A stretch of DNA of 64,000 nucleotides, from assembly GCA_028622995.1 (NCBI GenBank), contig JAJQJQ010000025.1:3286001-3350000 (forward strand), written 5' to 3'. Below the pieces are notes generated by a model. It did not search any database. It saw only the letters and a list, made by a program, of their open reading frames with translations, and had not been told where the DNA came from. The stretch comes from Panagrolaimus kolymaensis (taxonomy: Eukaryota > Nematoda > Chromadorea > Rhabditida > Panagrolaimidae). Below are positions 60,790-64,000 of this stretch, in pieces (positions within the stretch are counted from its first letter, which is position 1; every line of letters starts with the position of its first letter). A program made the position numbers and the translations under genes.

Positions 60790-61878
60790 ATGCTTTCACT
60801 TAAAACTGAACATGTTATGTTTCCTTTTACTATTGATAAATCAAATACAATAACTCTACAGCTTGATTCAAGTTTAAATTTTGTTGGTGAAAATTGGCAT
60901 TGCGCTTTAAAAACATTTGCCATCGATCAAAATTGGTCGCTGATGAATGAAAAGATTACAATCATTTACACCAATGGTGTAAAATCAACTCTGCCTTTAG
61001 CAAATTACACAGTTTCTGATGACCTTGAAAAAGTTTTGGAGAATATATTTTTTAAAGCACGTCCAAAAAGAAACGATGATCTTTTTGATGAAATAACTAA
61101 TATATCTTCGGATGATGAACTTACTCCTCCACCATCACTTGTTCCAATGTCACCACCAAAGAAAGTTCCTAAAAAAACAGCGCAAGGAGGGAATTCAGGT
61201 GAAAGGCGAGTTACTCCTCCACCCTCACTTTTTCCAATGGAGCCTTCACCAAAAAAAGTAAAGGTGGATAAAAAAATAACTTATGATCCAAAAAAAGAAA
61301 TAGTTATTACGGCACCCGATGATGCTGATGGAAAAATGGGTGTTAAAGAATATGTGATTCACAAATCACTTAAAGATGCATTTATTTTATCTCCAGAATT
61401 ACCCATAAACGCGAATGATTTTACTGCAACTGGTTTTGCTTCAATTGACTTTTTTCTCAATGAGAAAGGTTTTTATGGAATTTTATTCAATAATGCTTTC
61501 GTTAGAGCAATACATCTCTCGCATGGTTTAGCAAAAGCTTATGGATTTTCTTCAGATCCTTGGATCACTAGAACTGAAACAATTGCAGCGAATAAAAGCA
61601 CAACTGAACCATACTTTTCGCGCATTTGTTTATATTTAAGAAACATCATATGTCCGATATGGTGTGGTCCATCAAAGGAAAGAATGCTTGGTATTATTCC
61701 TATCCTTGACGCCAATAAAAATAAACCACTTTTTTTTGCTGTGCCGCAGCCGTCTTATCTAAAACTTGAAGTTACATCTTTTGACAGAATAAAATTGGAC
61801 ATGAAAGATATTTATGGTAACCCGATACTTTTTGAAAAAGCAACGGGTCATTGTGAGATTGAATTTATAAAAAAATGA
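60790..61878 (+). CDS. Minor capsid (penton-like) protein
   Basis: 362 residues, single exon, ATG 60790. The N-terminal domain opens with strands (ITLQLDSSLNF, WHCALKTFAID). A disordered linker holds two copies of a short phrase, VTPPPSLFPM or LTPPPSLVPM, each followed by a Pro/Lys stretch. The C-terminal ~200 residues match my recollection of the Polinton penton/minor capsid: ICLYLRNII, then LGIIPILDANK, then FDRIKLDMKDIYGNPILFE and a final strand ending at the last residues. It would sit at the capsid vertices. The repeated Pro phrase looks like an internal duplication. Confidence 0.8.
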   Translation: MLSLKTEHVMFPFTIDKSNTITLQLDSSLNFVGENWHCALKTFAIDQNWSLMNEKITIIYTNGVKSTLPLANYTVSDDLEKVLENIFFKARPKRNDDLFDEITNISSDDELTPPPSLVPMSPPKKVPKKTAQGGNSGERRVTPPPSLFPMEPSPKKVKVDKKITYDPKKEIVITAPDDADGKMGVKEYVIHKSLKDAFILSPELPINANDFTATGFASIDFFLNEKGFYGILFNNAFVRAIHLSHGLAKAYGFSSDPWITRTETIAANKSTTEPYFSRICLYLRNIICPIWCGPSKERMLGIIPILDANKNKPLFFAVPQPSYLKLEVTSFDRIKLDMKDIYGNPILFEKATGHCEIEFIKK

Positions 61879-62036
61879 TTGGATCGTCACCAATCTAATT
61901 TTTATTCATTGTTTCTTTTTTTCGTTGCTGAAAAATGCCGATGATGCCTATTCCTTTTAAACTTTTTGAAGCAAGTTTTTTTTTTATTTTTATTTTTACC
62001 CCTTTTTTATATGTACCAAATTAATTTATTTTTTAG

Positions 62037-62456
62037 ACATCAAAATACCCAAACATTCGCCATCCACCCGCACCTCCATTGAAATCTTTTCCAACTCCTC
62101 CACTTATTTCGGCTCCCATTCCTCTTGTCACTTTAAATGAAGCTCCTGTAGCTCCACCAACATCTTCCATTCCTGCAGCCATTGTTGTTCATTCTAACGC
62201 TGATGCTCCTCTTCCTCCGCCACCACCACAAGCAGAACCTCCTATTTATGATGAGGCACCATTTTATGAAATTCCATTAAATGGACAACCAGCTGATCAA
62301 GGTTTGATTTTACCCGTTGCTAATGCTCCAGCTTTTCCTTCCACCGTTATGGTTCAATTCACTCTTCGAAATCAAATTCTTTTTCACGTAATTGCCCTCT
62401 CCCTTTTTATTTTCGCTTTAATTTCCTTTATGAACTGGATCGGTAAACATCTTTGA
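62037..62456 (+). CDS. Proline-rich membrane protein with PPxY motif (start uncertain)
   Basis: The frame is open from 62037, directly after a TTTTTTAG acceptor, to TGA at 62456; no ATG stands in frame near the beginning, so it is probably a 3' exon whose upstream partner I could not place. A candidate ATG cluster at 61935-61947 does not join in phase. The product is Pro/Ala-rich, with a Pro run, then PPIY (a PPxY late-budding type motif that binds Nedd4-family ubiquitin ligases), and ends in one membrane helix (ILFHVIALSLFIFALISF) plus a short cytoplasm-like tail. PPxY is an observation; a budding role is inference. Confidence 0.5.
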   Translation, partial: TSKYPNIRHPPAPPLKSFPTPPLISAPIPLVTLNEAPVAPPTSSIPAAIVVHSNADAPLPPPPPQAEPPIYDEAPFYEIPLNGQPADQGLILPVANAPAFPSTVMVQFTLRNQILFHVIALSLFIFALISFMNWIGKHL

Positions 62457-62677
62457 GCCTTCAGTTCATTTATGGCTATTTTTCGTGCACTTTTTTAATC
62501 CAAAAATAATTATGCTACTCTTATACAAAAAATAATTATGCCTTTCTTATGTAAAAATATTTATGCAAAGATTTTTTTTCTGTTATGTATTTCTTATGCT
62601 TTGCACAATTTTATTGTTTGCACAATATTTTAAAATTAATTACATTTATTCAAATAAAAATAGCACAACATAAATCA
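62457..62677. repeat. Convergent spacer with TTATGYAAAA repeats
   Basis: Units such as ttatgtaaaaatatttatgc and tttgcacaatattt in both orientations, between the PPxY gene and the convergent polymerase gene. Confidence 0.6.
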
Positions 62678-64000
62678 TTAAAACTTTACACAAGCTCTGA
62701 TACGAGGTGATATTTCATTTTTTAAGATAAAGTTGAAGACACGTGCTTTTCTTTGGGAATCTAAAAGAGCTTGGGGTGATGTTTTCCGTGGACCATATAA
62801 AAGATAACGGATAACGATATCCACATAAAATTTCTGGAAGAAGATATACGCCATACAAAGATATTGGAGTTCACGGAAGGGTGGAGTTTTTCGAACACGG
62901 AAGTCATCAACCCATGGAATAATAGGAATGCTCAAAGAAGGTTTTGAGAATTTCCAGCCGTAGGGGAATATGGAGTTCTCATGGATAATACCCTTCTTAC
63001 AAATCGTGCGATATATTTTTGTTGTAATTCGACTGAGGAGAGTCATATCAGGTTGAGGAGCAATTTTAAAAACTTCAAGATTAAGATTGGCTTTAGAAGT
63101 ATCGAATTGCATTGCTTCATGAGTAACATTTTCTTCAACTTCAAAGGTGGTGGTGATGCCTCGATTGCAGAGCTTTGTTGAGAGGTTGCCATCTTTATCT
63201 CTCAAAGTGAGAATATATTGCTTCGCCCCAGCACTTGTATATCGTAAAATTGCGTGCTGGGGGAACTCGTCAGTCATCTCTCCAAGCAGCTCACCGGGAG
63301 TTAAAGGATTCTTTCCCCAAGGATGAGAATAAATTATGCTGTCTAAAAAATGTTATGTAAAAGTATTGTGTAAAAGTTGTGCAAAAGATAAGTTGTGCAA
63401 TGCTCACCAGTATCTGTGTAAAGCAATTTTGATCCAGGGCTTGAATTGACATATTTCATAAATTTATACAAATGTATTTTTGCCTCGGCCGTGGTCCATA
63501 TACTTAAAACTATGTTGACATTTTTCGCAGAGGTGAAGTTTTCATCACGTCGATATCTCACCATTCTTGTGCCATTGGAATTGAGGTGATAAGAAGAAAG
63601 ATCCATGATTGTGGGATCTCGAGCAAGTTTGAAGAGTTCATCGGATTTCACGATTTTCTTTTCTTCATGAACTGCCATCGAGAAACGACCCCACAAAGAA
63701 TTCAAAAATAATTTTGCGATGAATCTTTTTCCTGGATTAAAAATACATTCACCCAAGGAAATTCCATAGATATCGCGATAAAGATTTTGGAAGTTTTCAC
63801 GAACTTCGGTATCATTTTCATAGTTTTCAGGAGGATGGGAAGCTTCAACCTATAGAAAAGTTGTGTAAAAGTATTATACAAAGAAATTGTGCAAAGAATA
63901 TTGTGCAAAAATTATGCAAAAAGCTTGCCTTGATTTTTAAGAACATTCTTACATAATCTTTAAAGATATGATCACAACCTTCTTCGTATTCAAGAACATG
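62678..64000 (-). CDS. Protein-primed-type DNA polymerase B, C-terminal part (5' end outside window)
   Basis: Three exons in transcription order: (edge) 64000-63929, 63849-63408, 63342-62678, in phase. Visible B-family motifs: a motif B-like helix FIAKLFLNSLWGRFS (Lys, Asn, Ser, Gly) and motif C YTDTDS, which is split by the second intron after the G of the second Asp codon. The tail to the stop resembles the thumb of Polinton polymerases. The 79-bp intron (63850-63928) has a GC donor (AAG|GCAAGC) and AG acceptor; the 65-bp intron (63343-63407) is GT-AG. Both are made of TTTTGCACAA/TTTTACACAA units. The exonuclease domain and any upstream fused domain lie beyond the edge. The frame is intact as far as visible. 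Confidence 0.9.

Larger units (their letters stand above)
45492..64000. mobile_element. Polinton/Maverick element, left end inside copy 2 lectin gene; right end outside window
   Basis: A self-replicating, integrase-bearing DNA transposon of the virus-like Polinton class. Evidence: packaging ATPase, DDE integrase with chromodomain, double-jelly-roll capsid protein, penton-like protein and protein-primed-type DNA polymerase B lie together in 18.5 kb. The left end is placed where homology between the two lectin paralogs stops: the sequence turns to AGCCACCCATTAACGCC, beginning with AG as is usual for Polintons. The six bases before it, agtatg (45486-45491), are the predicted target-site duplication. 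The element runs off the right edge within the polymerase. All recognisable core genes are open apart from introns. Confidence 0.9.

Noticed and set aside
61935..61975. ATG cluster (M-P-M-M-P) as first exon of the PPxY gene
   Set aside because: The only nearby GT donor leaves phase 1, while the 62037 exon needs phase 0; joining gives an early stop.

Overview
The window looks like nuclear DNA of a nematode. It is very AT-rich, its introns have GT(A/G)AG donors and short TTTTCAG/TTTTTAG acceptors, and it carries a pair of secreted vWA plus C-type-lectin genes of a kind expanded in worms. A clade IV (Panagrolaimus-like) worm is my guess, at low confidence. Three regions are visible.

Left (1-26 kb): one large minus-strand gene, a ZFHX3/zfh-2-type zinc-finger transcription factor. 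I could thread ten exons in phase from 22470 down to 3450; its homeodomain half lies beyond the left edge. Its long introns and its 5' flank hold about 30 copies of a ~47-bp near-palindrome with ends GANAGTAA...TTACTNTC. The length stays almost constant while the interior drifts. I do not recognise this family.

Middle (26-45 kb): mostly empty AT-rich DNA, with a divergent Hsp70-like gene (35079-36810, minus) flanked by diverged direct repeats, then two tandem vWA-CTLD paralogs. Both paralogs are broken: the first by a frameshift and a lost splice acceptor, the second by insertion of the element below.

Right (45492-64000, continuing off the edge): a Polinton/Maverick, a large virus-like DNA transposon, inserted in the lectin domain of the second paralog. 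Its recognisable core genes have intact frames: FtsK/HerA-type packaging ATPase, DDE integrase with chromodomain, double-jelly-roll major capsid protein, penton-like minor capsid protein, a basic core protein, and the C-terminal part of a protein-primed DNA polymerase B. No adenain-like protease or right terminus is visible. Between the left end and the ATPase lies an accessory block: a J-domain protein with HPDKGG, an F-box protein, an acidic protein with a duplicated zinc domain, and several small unknowns. Between the ATPase and the integrase, on the opposite strand, sits a 109-residue protein that reads as a stand-alone Argonaute PAZ domain. Two ~311-bp direct repeats flank the ATPase-PAZ-core block. 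Spacers, and three introns inside capsid and polymerase genes, are built of the same short TTRTGYAAAA / TTTTRCACAA repeats.

Taken together, a structurally coherent Polinton has probably picked up worm-derived regulatory genes (PAZ, F-box, J-domain). The PAZ protein and the palindrome family are the two observations I would follow first.
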